Positions 1 through 8,502 of a DNA stretch of 33,743 nt are shown here, piece after piece. Every line of letters starts with the position of its first letter. The stretch's first letter is position 1. The stretch comes from Flavobacterium macacae (GTDB lineage: Bacteria; Bacteroidota; Bacteroidia; Flavobacteriales; Flavobacteriaceae). The position numbers and the translations under genes are program-made. The notes under the pieces are model-generated. The model was not told where the DNA came from and ran no database searches. It saw only the letters and a list, made by a program, of their open reading frames with translations. Location: NCBI RefSeq assembly GCF_003865365.1, contig NZ_RQVR01000024.1, positions 1-33,743 of the forward strand, read 5' to 3'.

Positions 1-547
1 TTTGAATTTGGTATATATTGCTAAATCCTATGGTTTGCATGAAGTTGCTGATTATTGGGAACAAGTGATTATCATGAATGATCATCAAAAAAGACGCTTT
101 GCCAACAAGATTGTTTCGACACTTTACAATACCGTTTCGGGCAAAAAAATTGCATTTTTAGGTTGGGCATTTAAAAAAGACACTAACGATACAAGAGAAT
201 CAGCTGCCATTTATGTAGCTGATGATTTGATCAATGAGCAGGCTTCCTTGTCTGTTTTTGATCCCAAAGTTTCGGAAGGGCAAATTCTTTCGGATTTAAA
301 TTATCTGAATTCAAGAGAAGCTTCTGAAAATAGAAACCAAATAAAAGTATTGGAAAATCCCTACGAGGCTTGTGAAGGCGCACATGCCATTGCGGTTTTA
401 ACAGAGTGGGATGAATTCAGGACGTATGATTGGCATAAAATCTATGATGCTATGCAAAAACCCGCTTTTGTCTTTGACGGAAGAAATGTGCTTGATGGAA
501 AAAAATTAAGAGCAATTGGATTTGTCTATCAAGGCATCGGCGCCTAA
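1..547 (+). CDS. UDP-glucose 6-dehydrogenase, C-terminal part (partial at window start)
   Basis: This is the 3' end of a nucleotide-sugar dehydrogenase gene; the NAD-binding domain and catalytic cysteine lie outside the window. The remaining ~181 residues cover the end of the central helix domain and the UDP-binding C-terminal domain. The stretch AFLGWAFKKDTNDTRES closely resembles the corresponding part of animal-type UGDH, and VFDGRN near the end is the usual C-terminal substrate-binding motif. The enzyme oxidises UDP-glucose to UDP-glucuronate in the cytoplasm. There is no true start codon: the frame is open to the left edge. It is followed 63 nt later by a cytidylyltransferase gene on the same strand. 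The family call is firm; the UDP-glucose substrate is inferred from the eukaryote-like sequence. Confidence 0.9.
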   Translation, partial: LNLVYIAKSYGLHEVADYWEQVIIMNDHQKRRFANKIVSTLYNTVSGKKIAFLGWAFKKDTNDTRESAAIYVADDLINEQASLSVFDPKVSEGQILSDLNYLNSREASENRNQIKVLENPYEACEGAHAIAVLTEWDEFRTYDWHKIYDAMQKPAFVFDGRNVLDGKKLRAIGFVYQGIGA

Positions 548-610
548 GTTGTTCCGTGCTTTACCTAGCCTTTAAATAGCCTTTCGATTGCCGTAAAAAA
601 CAAGAAAAAA

Positions 611-1036
611 ATGAAAGTAGGAATAACATTTAGCGCGTTTGATTTGCTTCATGCAGGCCATATTAAAATGCTTGAAGAAGCCAAAAGATATTGTGATTAC
701 TTGATTGTTGGCCTTCAAACTGATCCAACAATCGATAGGCCTGAAAAAAACAGGCCTACTCAAACAGTTGTAGAAAGATATATACAGTTGAAAGGTTGTC
801 GTTTTGTTGATGAAATCGTGCCTTATGCGACAGAACAAGATTTAGAGGATATTTTGCGATCGTTTCATATTGATATTAGAATCATTGGTGACGAATACGC
901 TCAAAAATCGTTCACCGGTCGTCAATACTGTGAGGAAAAAGGAATTGAATTCCATTTTAATAGACGGGATCATCGATTTTCGAGTTCTAGCCTTCGAAAG
1001 GAAGTCGCTGATAAAGAACTTAGAAAAATTATTTAA
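611..1036 (+). CDS. glycerol-3-phosphate cytidylyltransferase-like nucleotidyltransferase
   Basis: A 141-residue single-domain cytidylyltransferase-like protein. Near the N-terminus it has the HxGH-type motif (LLHAGHIKML, residues ~13-22), and near the C-terminus the second signature (RFSSSSLR, ~123-130), which binds the nucleotide triphosphate. The size and both motifs match the TagD/GCT family, which makes CDP-glycerol from glycerol-3-phosphate and CTP; related enzymes act on other phosphorylated alcohols or sugars, so the exact substrate is open. It lies between the UDP-glucose dehydrogenase and rfbB, 18 nt ahead of rfbB. No polyglycerol-phosphate transferase is visible in the window that would use CDP-glycerol. 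The start is the first ATG, followed at once by the conserved beta strand KVGITFSAFDLLHAGH. Confidence 0.8.
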   Translation: MKVGITFSAFDLLHAGHIKMLEEAKRYCDYLIVGLQTDPTIDRPEKNRPTQTVVERYIQLKGCRFVDEIVPYATEQDLEDILRSFHIDIRIIGDEYAQKSFTGRQYCEEKGIEFHFNRRDHRFSSSSLRKEVADKELRKII

Positions 1037-1054
1037 TTAGATAATAAAAAAATA

Positions 1055-2101
1055 ATGAAAAAAATATTAATTACTGGCGGAGCTGGATTTATTGGTTCGC
1101 ATGTAGTACGACGGTTTGTGAAAAATTATCCGCACTATGAAATCTATAATTTAGATGCCTTGACGTATGCTGGTAATCTTGAAAACATCTCCGATATTGA
1201 AAAAGAGCCCAATTATACCTTTATCAAAGGAGATATTGTTGATGCTGCTTTTATTGATGCTTTGTTTGCAGCGCACCAATTTGACGGTGTTTTACACTTA
1301 GCTGCTGAATCTCACGTGGACCGTTCTATCACTGATCCGTTGTCGTTTGTGAAAACGAATGTCATCGGCACCATGAATCTTTTGAATGCTTTTAAAGAAA
1401 CTTGGAAAGGTCATTTTGAAGGAAAACGTTTCTATCATATCAGTACCGATGAGGTTTATGGCAGCCTTGGGGCAACCGGATTGTTTACTGAAACTACTTC
1501 TTATGATCCCAATTCGCCTTATTCTGCATCCAAAGCAAGCTCTGATCATTTTGTTCGCGCTTATGGTGAAACTTACGGAATGCCTTATGTTTTGACCAAT
1601 TGTTCGAATAATTATGGACCCAATCATTTTCCAGAGAAATTGATTCCGCTTTTTATCAATAATATTATTACCAATAAAGCTTTACCCGTTTATGGCGACG
1701 GAAATTACACGCGCGATTGGCTTTTTGTAGAAGACCACGCCGTTGCCATTGATTTGGTTTTTCACAAGGGAAACAATCACGAAACGTATAATATTGGCGG
1801 TTTCAACGAGTGGAAAAATATTGATTTGGTCAAATTGCTTTGCCAAATTATGGATTCAAAATTAGGAAGAGACGCAGGAACTTCTGAAAAATTAATAACT
1901 TACGTGAAAGACCGTCCGGGTCACGATTTGCGTTATGCCATCGATGCTTCCAAAATAAATAAAGAATTGGGCTGGAAACCATCCGTTACTTTTGAGCAAG
2001 GTTTAGAAAGAACAATCGATTGGTATCTGTCTAACGAAGCATGGCTTAAAAATGTCACTTCAGGGCAATATGCTAATTATTACGACACACAATACAACTA
2101 A
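1055..2101 (+). CDS. rfbB: dTDP-glucose 4,6-dehydratase (RmlB)
   Basis: A 348-residue extended short-chain dehydrogenase that converts dTDP-glucose to dTDP-4-keto-6-deoxyglucose, the second step of dTDP-L-rhamnose synthesis. The glycine-rich NAD site GGAGFIGSH is at residues ~8-16, the catalytic STDEVYG segment at ~130, and the YSASK catalytic Tyr/Lys at ~156-160, followed by the family-typical DHFVRAYGETYG. Length is normal. The other three pathway genes, rfbC, rfbD and rfbA, follow downstream but are separated from it by a UDP-sugar dehydrogenase gene. Its product could also feed dTDP-amino-sugar synthesis, because a cupin and an aminotransferase gene sit at the far end of the locus. Confidence 0.96.
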   Translation: MKKILITGGAGFIGSHVVRRFVKNYPHYEIYNLDALTYAGNLENISDIEKEPNYTFIKGDIVDAAFIDALFAAHQFDGVLHLAAESHVDRSITDPLSFVKTNVIGTMNLLNAFKETWKGHFEGKRFYHISTDEVYGSLGATGLFTETTSYDPNSPYSASKASSDHFVRAYGETYGMPYVLTNCSNNYGPNHFPEKLIPLFINNIITNKALPVYGDGNYTRDWLFVEDHAVAIDLVFHKGNNHETYNIGGFNEWKNIDLVKLLCQIMDSKLGRDAGTSEKLITYVKDRPGHDLRYAIDASKINKELGWKPSVTFEQGLERTIDWYLSNEAWLKNVTSGQYANYYDTQYN

Positions 2102-2158
2102 AAATAACACAAAATAAGTATAATAATCCTCCCCCAAAAAAACAAGAAAAACAGCAGT

Positions 2159-3439
2159 ATGGGTTCCATAAAAATAGCAGTAATTGGTTTGGGGTATGTT
2201 GGGTTGCCATTGGCACGGCTTTTTGCAACAAAATATCCGGTCATTGGATTTGACGTCAATTCTGATCGAATTGAAAACTTAAAAAAAGGTGTAGATTCTA
2301 CTCTAGAATTAGATGAAACTATGTTAAAATCAGTGTTGTCAGAAAGTCCAAAGATGAACAAAGGCTTATTTTGTAGTGATGAACTAAAACATATTGCAGC
2401 TTGCAATTATTATATCGTTACCGTTCCAACGCCGGTTGACAAACAAAACACACCTGATCTGACACCGCTGTACAAAGCGAGTAAAACGGTGGGGAAAGTT
2501 CTAAAAAAAGGAGATATTGTCATTTATGAATCGACCGTTTATCCTGGAGCTACTGAGGAAGAATGTGTTCCAATGCTAGAAAAACATTCGGGATTGGTTT
2601 TTAATCAAGATTTTTTTGCGGGCTATTCACCTGAGCGCATTAATCCCGGTGATAAAGAACATACGGTTGAAAAAATATTAAAAGTTACTGCGGGTTCTAC
2701 ACCCGAAATTGGTCAAAAAGTAAATGATTTGTATCAATCGGTGATTACCGCAGGAACGCATCTGGCACCCAGCATCAAAGTGGCAGAAGCCGCAAAAGTG
2801 ATTGAAAATTCACAAAGAGATATCAATATTGCTTTTGTCAATGAACTTTCCAAAATTTTTAATTTGTTGGAAATTGATACGCAGGCCGTTTTAGAAGCCG
2901 CTGGTACCAAATGGAATTTTTTACCGTTTAAGCCGGGTTTGGTTGGTGGTCACTGCATTGGGGTTGATCCTTATTATTTGGCACAAAAAGCGCAGCAGAT
3001 GGGGTATCATCCTGAAATTATTTTGGCAGGACGGAAATTAAACGACAGCATGGGCGAATATGTCGCTTCTCAAGTTGTGAAATTGATGATCAAAAATGAT
3101 ATTTTGGTCAATGGCTCTTCCTTGTTGATGATGGGGATTACGTTTAAGGAAAACTGTCCTGATGTGCGGAATACTAAGATTGTTGATGTTGTTGCCGCGC
3201 TAAAAGAATATGGCATTGCCATTACCATTTATGATCCTTGGGCGAATCCAGCCGAAGTTATGCACGAATACGATTTGGTAACCACTAAAGAACTACCTTT
3301 GCAAAAATTTGACGCTGTGGTTTTGGGTGTTGCCCATGCTCCCTTTTTAGAATTGGATTTTGATTCCCTTCGAAATGCTAAAAGCATTCTTTATGATGTG
3401 AAGGGCGTTTTGAAAGAAAATGTTGATGGAAAGCTTTGA
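2159..3439 (+). CDS. nucleotide sugar dehydrogenase, TviB/WbpO type (UDP-HexNAc 6-dehydrogenase)
   Basis: A complete 426-residue UDP-glucose/GDP-mannose dehydrogenase family protein. The N-terminal NAD-binding motif GLGYVGLPLA is at ~11-20, the central segment carries the catalytic cysteine in GGHCIGVDPYYL (~265), and the C-terminal UDP-binding domain contains MGITFKENCPDVRNTK. SPERINPGDKEHT is typical of the TviB/WbpO/Cap5O group, which oxidises UDP-GalNAc, UDP-GlcNAc or UDP-ManNAc to the uronate, rather than the UDP-glucose group. It is thus a second, distinct dehydrogenase in the locus besides the partial UGDH at position 1. The likely role is to supply an acidic HexNAcA residue. No 2-epimerase is adjacent; the only one in the window is at 17875. 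Confidence 0.9.
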   Translation: MGSIKIAVIGLGYVGLPLARLFATKYPVIGFDVNSDRIENLKKGVDSTLELDETMLKSVLSESPKMNKGLFCSDELKHIAACNYYIVTVPTPVDKQNTPDLTPLYKASKTVGKVLKKGDIVIYESTVYPGATEEECVPMLEKHSGLVFNQDFFAGYSPERINPGDKEHTVEKILKVTAGSTPEIGQKVNDLYQSVITAGTHLAPSIKVAEAAKVIENSQRDINIAFVNELSKIFNLLEIDTQAVLEAAGTKWNFLPFKPGLVGGHCIGVDPYYLAQKAQQMGYHPEIILAGRKLNDSMGEYVASQVVKLMIKNDILVNGSSLLMMGITFKENCPDVRNTKIVDVVAALKEYGIAITIYDPWANPAEVMHEYDLVTTKELPLQKFDAVVLGVAHAPFLELDFDSLRNAKSILYDVKGVLKENVDGKL

Positions 3440-3462
3440 TTCAGGTTAGGAGGTTGTAGTTA

Positions 3463-3502
3463 GCAGATTTCAGTTTGCAGATTTCAGTTTGCAGTTAGCA
3501 GA
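3463..3502 (+). repeat. short tandem repeat (14-nt unit)
   Basis: Two perfect adjacent copies of gcagatttcagttt (3463-3476 and 3477-3490) are followed by a partial, diverged copy starting gcagttagca. The repeat lies between the TviB-type dehydrogenase gene and rfbC, just upstream of a candidate promoter. Similar low-complexity 'gcagtt' repeats are, as far as I know, common in flavobacterial intergenic regions; no function is implied. Confidence 0.8.
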
Positions 3503-3523
3503 CATTTCGATATTCTAATTTTG
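3488..3523 (+). promoter_or_regulatory. candidate promoter for rfbC-rfbD
   Basis: TAATTTTG at 3516-3523 matches the Bacteroidota -7 element TAnnTTTG exactly. A TTTG at 3488-3491, inside the tandem repeat, could serve as the -33 element, but the 24-nt gap is longer than the usual 19-21. It sits 42 nt ahead of the rfbC ATG, in the longest gap (126 nt) of the first 24 kb, which makes an internal promoter plausible. Confidence 0.35.
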
Positions 3524-3565
3524 GATATATACTTTAAGAAATAAAAAAAAACAGACCACATACGC

Positions 3566-4105
3566 ATGAAAGTAGAGCAGACGCCGATTGAAGATTTAGT
3601 AGTGATAACGCCAACAGTTTTTGAAGATGACCGCGGTTATTTTTTTGAATCGTATAGCGAAGCTTCTTTTGTAAAAAACGGAATCCATTTGAAGTTTATC
3701 CAAGACAATCAATCTTTTTCTAAAAGGGGTGTTATCAGAGGATTACACCTTCAGGCGGCACCTTATGCGCAAAACAAATTGGTTCGTGTCTTGCAAGGTG
3801 AAATTCTTGACGTGGCTGTTGACATTCGAAAAGATTCAAAAACATACGGACAACATTACAGCATCGTACTTTCTTCTGAAAATAAAAAACAATTGCTTGT
3901 TCCTAAAGGTTTTGCCCATGGGTTTTCTGTTTTGAGCGACACTGCTATGGTTTCTTATAAAGTGGATGAAGTGTATCATAAAGAAAGCGAAAGAGGCATC
4001 CGATATGACGATCCTACTTTGGCAATTGATTGGAAAGTAGCTCTTTCTGATGTGATCGTTTCTGAAAAAGACGTTATCTTGGGAACTATAAACGACCTTG
4101 ATTAA
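3566..4105 (+). CDS. rfbC: dTDP-4-dehydrorhamnose 3,5-epimerase (RmlC)
   Basis: A 179-residue cupin enzyme of normal RmlC length. It epimerises C3 and C5 of dTDP-4-keto-6-deoxyglucose on the way to dTDP-L-rhamnose. Visible family motifs are DDRGYFFESY (~20-29), RGLHLQ (~57-62) with the catalytic histidine, the strand VLQGEILDVAVDIRKDSKTYG, and VPKGFAHGFSVLSD. The last position of RGLHLQ is more often Y (RGLHYQ); this is a mild variation. The gene ends 4 nt before the rfbD ATG, so the two are surely co-transcribed. Confidence 0.96.
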   Translation: MKVEQTPIEDLVVITPTVFEDDRGYFFESYSEASFVKNGIHLKFIQDNQSFSKRGVIRGLHLQAAPYAQNKLVRVLQGEILDVAVDIRKDSKTYGQHYSIVLSSENKKQLLVPKGFAHGFSVLSDTAMVSYKVDEVYHKESERGIRYDDPTLAIDWKVALSDVIVSEKDVILGTINDLD

Positions 4106-4109
4106 TCCT

Positions 4110-4964
4110 ATGAAAAAGATACTTGTAACCGGATCTAATGGGCAATTGGGCAGTGAACTACAATCGCTATCTTCGGGTTTTCCTGAATTTAAATTCATTT
4201 TCACGAATCGTTCGGTACTATCAATGGATGCTCCTGAAACGATTTCTACTTATCTAGATACGATTCAGCCTGATTTTATTGTGAATTGTGCAGCCTATAC
4301 CGCTGTTGACAAAGCCGAAAGTGAACCTGAATTGGCCGATTTGGTCAATCATAAAGCTGTTGAAGCTATTGCCAAATGGGGCTTCCTGCACCATGCCAAA
4401 TTAATTCATATTTCTACGGATTATGTTTTTGACGGAACTTCGGCAACTCCCTTAAAAGAGAATGACGCGACCAATCCGCAGAATGAATATGGAAGAACAA
4501 AATTAAGAGGGGAAAAAGCGTGTTTGCTATCAAATCCTGAAAGTATCATTATCAGAACTTCTTGGGTTTATTCTGAATTTGGGAACAATTTCGTGAAAAC
4601 GATGTTGCGATTGATGAAAGAAAGAGACAGTTTGAATGTGGTAGAAGATCAGATCGGAAGCCCTACGTATGCCAAAGATTTAGCTCGGGCTATTCTTGAT
4701 ATTATATCTAAAAATGACTGGACTGGCGGTATCTATAATTTTTCTAACGAAGGCGAAATAAGTTGGTTCGAATTTGCCGTTGCTATCCAAGAAATTGCAA
4801 AATTAAGTTGTAAAGTGAATGGTATTACTTCCTCACAATTTCCAACGCCCGCGAAAAGACCGGCGTATTCCTTGTTGGATAAATCTAAAATAAAAGAAAC
4901 TTTTGGGGTCAATGTCCCAGAATATAGACAAAGTTTGGAAATGTGTATTAAAGCACTCAATTAA
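4110..4964 (+). CDS. rfbD: dTDP-4-dehydrorhamnose reductase (RmlD)
   Basis: A 284-residue SDR that reduces dTDP-4-keto-rhamnose to dTDP-L-rhamnose with NAD(P)H. The cofactor motif GSNGQLGSEL is at ~8-17, STDYVFDG at ~105-112, and YGRTKLRGE at ~130 carries the catalytic Tyr and Lys. I chose the ATG at 4110 (MKKILVTG). A TTG four codons upstream (4098) would also be in frame but would overlap rfbC and add residues ahead of the conserved first beta strand. It is followed 32 nt later by rfbA, across an (AT)10 repeat. Confidence 0.95.
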   Translation: MKKILVTGSNGQLGSELQSLSSGFPEFKFIFTNRSVLSMDAPETISTYLDTIQPDFIVNCAAYTAVDKAESEPELADLVNHKAVEAIAKWGFLHHAKLIHISTDYVFDGTSATPLKENDATNPQNEYGRTKLRGEKACLLSNPESIIIRTSWVYSEFGNNFVKTMLRLMKERDSLNVVEDQIGSPTYAKDLARAILDIISKNDWTGGIYNFSNEGEISWFEFAVAIQEIAKLSCKVNGITSSQFPTPAKRPAYSLLDKSKIKETFGVNVPEYRQSLEMCIKALN

Positions 4965-4978
4965 ATTTCTGAAAAATA

Positions 4979-4998
4979 ATATATATATATATATATAT
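4979..4998 (+). repeat. (AT)10 dinucleotide repeat abutting the rfbA start codon
   Basis: Ten uninterrupted AT units run from 4979 to 4998; the last unit supplies the A and T of the rfbA ATG (4997-4999). The whole leader next to the start codon is therefore a simple sequence repeat of a kind prone to slippage. A change in copy number would not shift the frame but would alter the translation initiation region. Confidence 0.95.
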
Positions 4999-5857
4999 GA
5001 AAGGAATTATATTAGCAGGTGGATCAGGAACAAGATTACATCCATTAACATTAGCTGTAAGTAAGCAATTAATGCCGGTTTATGATAAACCCATGATTTA
5101 TTATCCATTGTCAACACTAATGTTGGCAGGTATTAATGAAATATTGATTATTTCAACTCCTCATGATTTACCACATTTCAAAAAATTGTTGGGTGACGGT
5201 TCTCAAATCGGTTGCCGATTTGAATATGCCGAACAGCCTGAACCGAATGGTTTGGCACAGGCATTTGTGATCGGAGAAAAATTTATCGGTAACGACAAAG
5301 TAGCATTGGTATTGGGTGACAATATCTTTTATGGCAGCGGTATGAGTAAATTGCTACAGGATTGCACCAAAGAAGAAGGTGGAGTAGTATTTGCTTATCC
5401 GGTTCACGACCCGGAACGTTATGGAGTGGTAGAATTTGATGCGGAAAATAACGTATTGTCAATTGAAGAAAAACCGACACAGCCTAAATCACATTATGCA
5501 GTTCCGGGATTATATTTTTATGATAATTCAGTAGTTGAAATTGCTAAAAACATTGCACCATCAGTACGTGGCGAATACGAAATTACCGATGTGAACAAAG
5601 AATATTTAAAGAAGGGAAAATTACGTGTAGGCGTTTTTGATCGTGGAACAGCTTGGTTAGACACCGGTACTTTTGCCTCATTGATGCAGGCTGGACAATT
5701 TGTTCAGGTAATAGAAGAACGCCAGGGAATGAAAATAGGTGCTATTGAAGAAGTTGCCTACCGTATGGGGTACATTAATAAAAAACAGTTGCAAGAAGTT
5801 GCTGAGCCTTTGAAGAAAAGTGGTTATGGTCAGTATTTAATGAATGTTTGTAAATAA
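4997..5857 (+). CDS. rfbA: glucose-1-phosphate thymidylyltransferase (RmlA)
   Basis: A 286-residue nucleotidyltransferase that makes dTDP-glucose from glucose-1-phosphate and dTTP, the first step of dTDP-L-rhamnose synthesis. The N-terminal signature [20 protein letters not shown] (~8-27) is nearly invariant in RmlA. LGDNIFYG (~106-113) carries the metal-binding Asp, and EEKP (~157-160) and [12 protein letters not shown] (~222) are also family-typical. Length is normal. With rfbB, rfbC and rfbD it completes the dTDP-rhamnose pathway within the window. The ATG lies inside an (AT)10 repeat, an unusual leader. Confidence 0.96.
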   Translation: MKGIILAGGSGTRLHPLTLAVSKQLMPVYDKPMIYYPLSTLMLAGINEILIISTPHDLPHFKKLLGDGSQIGCRFEYAEQPEPNGLAQAFVIGEKFIGNDKVALVLGDNIFYGSGMSKLLQDCTKEEGGVVFAYPVHDPERYGVVEFDAENNVLSIEEKPTQPKSHYAVPGLYFYDNSVVEIAKNIAPSVRGEYEITDVNKEYLKKGKLRVGVFDRGTAWLDTGTFASLMQAGQFVQVIEERQGMKIGAIEEVAYRMGYINKKQLQEVAEPLKKSGYGQYLMNVCK

Positions 5858-5871
5858 AATTATTTAAAGAT

Positions 5872-6213
5872 ATGGAACATGATATTAGACCTTGGGGTGA
5901 ATATTGGGTTTTAGATGATGCTGATACACATAAAGTAAAAAGAATTTTGGTTAAACCAAGTGGCAGATTATCATTACAATACCATTTTAAACGTTCTGAA
6001 GTGTGGACAGTTATTTCAGGTGTTGCAACGATAACAATTAATAATGAAATAAAAGATTATCTACCCGGCGAAGTAGCAATAATTCCGCAAGGCGCACATC
6101 ACAGAGTAGAAAATAAATCAGACGATCCAGTAATTCTTATAGAAGTACAGCACGGAACATATTTTGGAGAAGATGATATTGTTAGAATTGAAGATGATTA
6201 CAACCGTATATGA
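5872..6213 (+). CDS. stand-alone cupin, mannose-6-phosphate isomerase type II C-terminal domain
   Basis: A 113-residue single cupin domain. RPWGEYWVLDD, the RLSLQYHFKRSEVW histidine-bearing strand, and PGEVAIIPQGAHHRVEN match the C-terminal phosphomannose isomerase half of bifunctional ManC/AlgA-type proteins. Here that domain is a separate gene, and it overlaps by 4 nt (ATGA) the guanylyltransferase gene, the other half of such proteins. It probably interconverts fructose-6-phosphate and mannose-6-phosphate, or assists the guanylyltransferase, in GDP-mannose supply. The family is clear; catalytic activity as an isolated domain is inferred. No phosphomannomutase gene is in the window. Confidence 0.85.
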   Translation: MEHDIRPWGEYWVLDDADTHKVKRILVKPSGRLSLQYHFKRSEVWTVISGVATITINNEIKDYLPGEVAIIPQGAHHRVENKSDDPVILIEVQHGTYFGEDDIVRIEDDYNRI

Positions 6214-7205
6214 AAGTAATAAATGTAATATTAACGGGTGGTGTAGGTAGCCGTTTATGGCCATTATCTCGTAAAAATAAACCAAAACAGTATCTGGATT
6301 TGTTTGAAGGAAAATCATTATTTCAGCAAACAGTACTTAGAAATAAGGACTGTTGTGATGAATTGATGGTAGTTGGCAATGTTGATAATTTCGAATTATC
6401 GCAAAAAGCTTTAGCTGATTTGGATATAACTTCTTACCAAGAGATTATTGAAGCAACTCCTCGTAATACAGCAGCTGCTATTGCATTTGCCGCTTTTAAT
6501 TCGGATGCGGATGATATTTTGCTGGTAACACCATCAGATCATTTAATAGAAGATTTGGATATTTACCACCAATCGGTAAGTCAGGCAGTTCAAATGGCTA
6601 AACAAGGTAGTGTGGTTACTTTTGGTTTAAAACCAACTAAACCTGAAACAGGGTACGGTTACATGCAGATTAAAAACAACAAAGTCTTAAGTTTTAGAGA
6701 AAAGCCAAACGAAGAAACAGCAAAAGATTTTTTAAAGCAAGGTAGCTTTTATTGGAATTCGGGAATGTTTTGTTTTAAAGCAGGTGTTTTTTTAGAAGAA
6801 TTAAAAAAATATCATCTTAAAATTTACGACACTGTTAAAGTAGCGTTTGAAAAGAAGAACGGGGCAGAATTACCTTTACAGGAAAGTATGCAAATACCTT
6901 CGATTTCTGTAGATTACGCTGTTATGGAAAAAACGGATAAAATAAAAGCAGTAAAAGCTTCTTTTATTTGGTCGGATATGGGATCTTTTGAATCTGTTTA
7001 TGAGTATCTTATTTCTAAAAATTATCCGATAGATAAAAATGGAAATATGGTTATTGGTAGCGATATCCATTCAGAGTTTTTAGGTCTAAGAAAATGTATT
7101 CTAGTGGTAACTGAGGATGCTATTTTAGTATTGAAGAAAGAAAAAGCACAGGATGTGAAGAAAATTTACGAAAACTTACAACAAAAGAAGAGTGAACTCG
7201 TTTAA
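6210..7205 (+). CDS. manC: mannose-1-phosphate guanylyltransferase
   Basis: A 331-residue nucleotidyltransferase that makes GDP-mannose from mannose-1-phosphate and GTP. The signature GGVGSRLWPLSRKNKPKQYL is at ~10-29; EATPRNTAAAIAFAA, VTPSDHLI, FREKP and FYWNSGMF follow in the usual order. It is shorter than bifunctional ManC because the cupin half is encoded separately just upstream. It overlaps the cupin gene by 4 nt and the flippase gene by 14 nt, so translation is probably coupled. Confidence 0.92.
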   Translation: MKVINVILTGGVGSRLWPLSRKNKPKQYLDLFEGKSLFQQTVLRNKDCCDELMVVGNVDNFELSQKALADLDITSYQEIIEATPRNTAAAIAFAAFNSDADDILLVTPSDHLIEDLDIYHQSVSQAVQMAKQGSVVTFGLKPTKPETGYGYMQIKNNKVLSFREKPNEETAKDFLKQGSFYWNSGMFCFKAGVFLEELKKYHLKIYDTVKVAFEKKNGAELPLQESMQIPSISVDYAVMEKTDKIKAVKASFIWSDMGSFESVYEYLISKNYPIDKNGNMVIGSDIHSEFLGLRKCILVVTEDAILVLKKEKAQDVKKIYENLQQKKSELV

Positions 7206-8502
7206 ACTTATTAAAAACTTTGCTTCATTAAGTATTGTTCAAGGAGTTAATTATATTTTTCCGTTATTAACGGTACCTTACATATCAAGAATTATTGGTC
7301 CTGAAGGTTACGGATATATCAATTATTCAACAGCATTTGTAAGTTATTTTATTTTACTTGTAACCTATGGTTTTGATTTAACCGGAACTAGAAAATTAGC
7401 AAGAATTGAAAGTATAGATCAAAAGGCTATAAATAGAATTGTTTCTAATGTATTAACTGCTAGATTAGTGTTGTTTTTAGTTTCAGTAATTTTATTTATA
7501 AGTTTTTTACTTTTTTTTGAACCTATTAAAAAGTACACTGAAGTTACTATTATTTTATTTGCCAGTTGTTTTGCTGCTGTTTTTTCCCCTCAATTTATTT
7601 TTCAAGGATTTCAAGATTTAACTGTCTTTGCAAAAAGTAATTTTATTAGAGGTATATTAAATACTATATTAGTTTTTTTGTTAATTAAAAAGCCAGATGA
7701 TTACATTATTTTAGCTGTGTTGAACTCTTTTTTTATATTAATAATTAACATTCTTTTATTTTGTTTTGCATTATATAGGTTTAAAATTAAATTAAGATTT
7801 TTTTCTTTGGCAGAAAGTATCAAATTAATTATAGAAGAAAAGATGATTTTTTTTTCTACAGTAGTAATAAGTTTATACACAACAACAAATGTTGTTGTTT
7901 TGGGTTTCTTTGTAAATACAGTTGATGTCGGTTACTACACTACTAGTCATAATTTTTTAAATATTGTTAATTCTGTCATAGCGGTTCCTTTATCCACAGC
8001 ACTGTTTCCGTTTATAGGTAAAGCTTTTACAGGTTCTAAAGAAAAAGGACTTTTAGCTGTACAGAAAGTACTACCAATAGTTGCATATTTAACATTCTTT
8101 TCATCTTTATTATTGTATTTTTTTGCACCTATGATTATTAAATTATTCTACGGTAATCAGTTTGATAATGCTATTTTACCTTTAAAAATAATTTCTTTTT
8201 TACCATTTATCATTGGCATGTCAAATGTTTTTGGGATCCAAATAATGTTAAATTTAGGTATGGATAAATTGTTTTTTAAAGTTACTTTTATAGTTAGTGT
8301 TATTGGGTTGGTTTTCAATTTTTATATGAGTAAAAATTTTGGATATTTAGGAACAGCATGGAATATAATCATAATAGAAAGTTTAGTGACTTTTTTAATG
8401 TACATATATTTAAGAAAAGAAGGTTTGAAAATTATAGATTTTAAATATTTTAAACCAAAAGAGATTATGAGTCATTTTATAAATATAAATAAAAAAATAT
8501 GA
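7192..8502 (+). CDS. polysaccharide flippase (Wzx-like, PST/MATE-type)
   Basis: A 436-residue, very hydrophobic protein with many predicted membrane helices along its whole length. It begins KNFASLSIVQGVNYIFPLLTVPYISRIIGPEGYG, which matches the start of Wzx/RfbX-type O-unit flippases (TVPYISRxxGPEGYG is typical). It would move the undecaprenyl-linked repeat unit across the inner membrane. The start is a GTG at 7192 inside the 3' end of manC, which fits the overlapping gene layout; no better ATG lies nearby. A run of nine Ts (7847-7855) lies within the coding sequence. It ends overlapping glf by 4 nt. GC content is very low from here on. Confidence 0.9.
   Translation: MNSFKLIKNFASLSIVQGVNYIFPLLTVPYISRIIGPEGYGYINYSTAFVSYFILLVTYGFDLTGTRKLARIESIDQKAINRIVSNVLTARLVLFLVSVILFISFLLFFEPIKKYTEVTIILFASCFAAVFSPQFIFQGFQDLTVFAKSNFIRGILNTILVFLLIKKPDDYIILAVLNSFFILIINILLFCFALYRFKIKLRFFSLAESIKLIIEEKMIFFSTVVISLYTTTNVVVLGFFVNTVDVGYYTTSHNFLNIVNSVIAVPLSTALFPFIGKAFTGSKEKGLLAVQKVLPIVAYLTFFSSLLLYFFAPMIIKLFYGNQFDNAILPLKIISFLPFIIGMSNVFGIQIMLNLGMDKLFFKVTFIVSVIGLVFNFYMSKNFGYLGTAWNIIIIESLVTFLMYIYLRKEGLKIIDFKYFKPKEIMSHFININKKI

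Noticed and set aside
1298..1627. Minus-strand frame within rfbB, and similar antisense frames throughout the + strand locus
   Set aside because: All lie opposite genes with firm family assignments; they show no motifs and no independent promoters.
3463..3502. Short direct repeats as a possible CRISPR
   Set aside because: Units are 14 nt, adjacent without spacers, and there are no cas genes.
4098..4109. TTG at 4098 as start of rfbD
   Set aside because: The ATG at 4110 begins exactly at the conserved MKKILVTG strand and avoids an overlap with rfbC.
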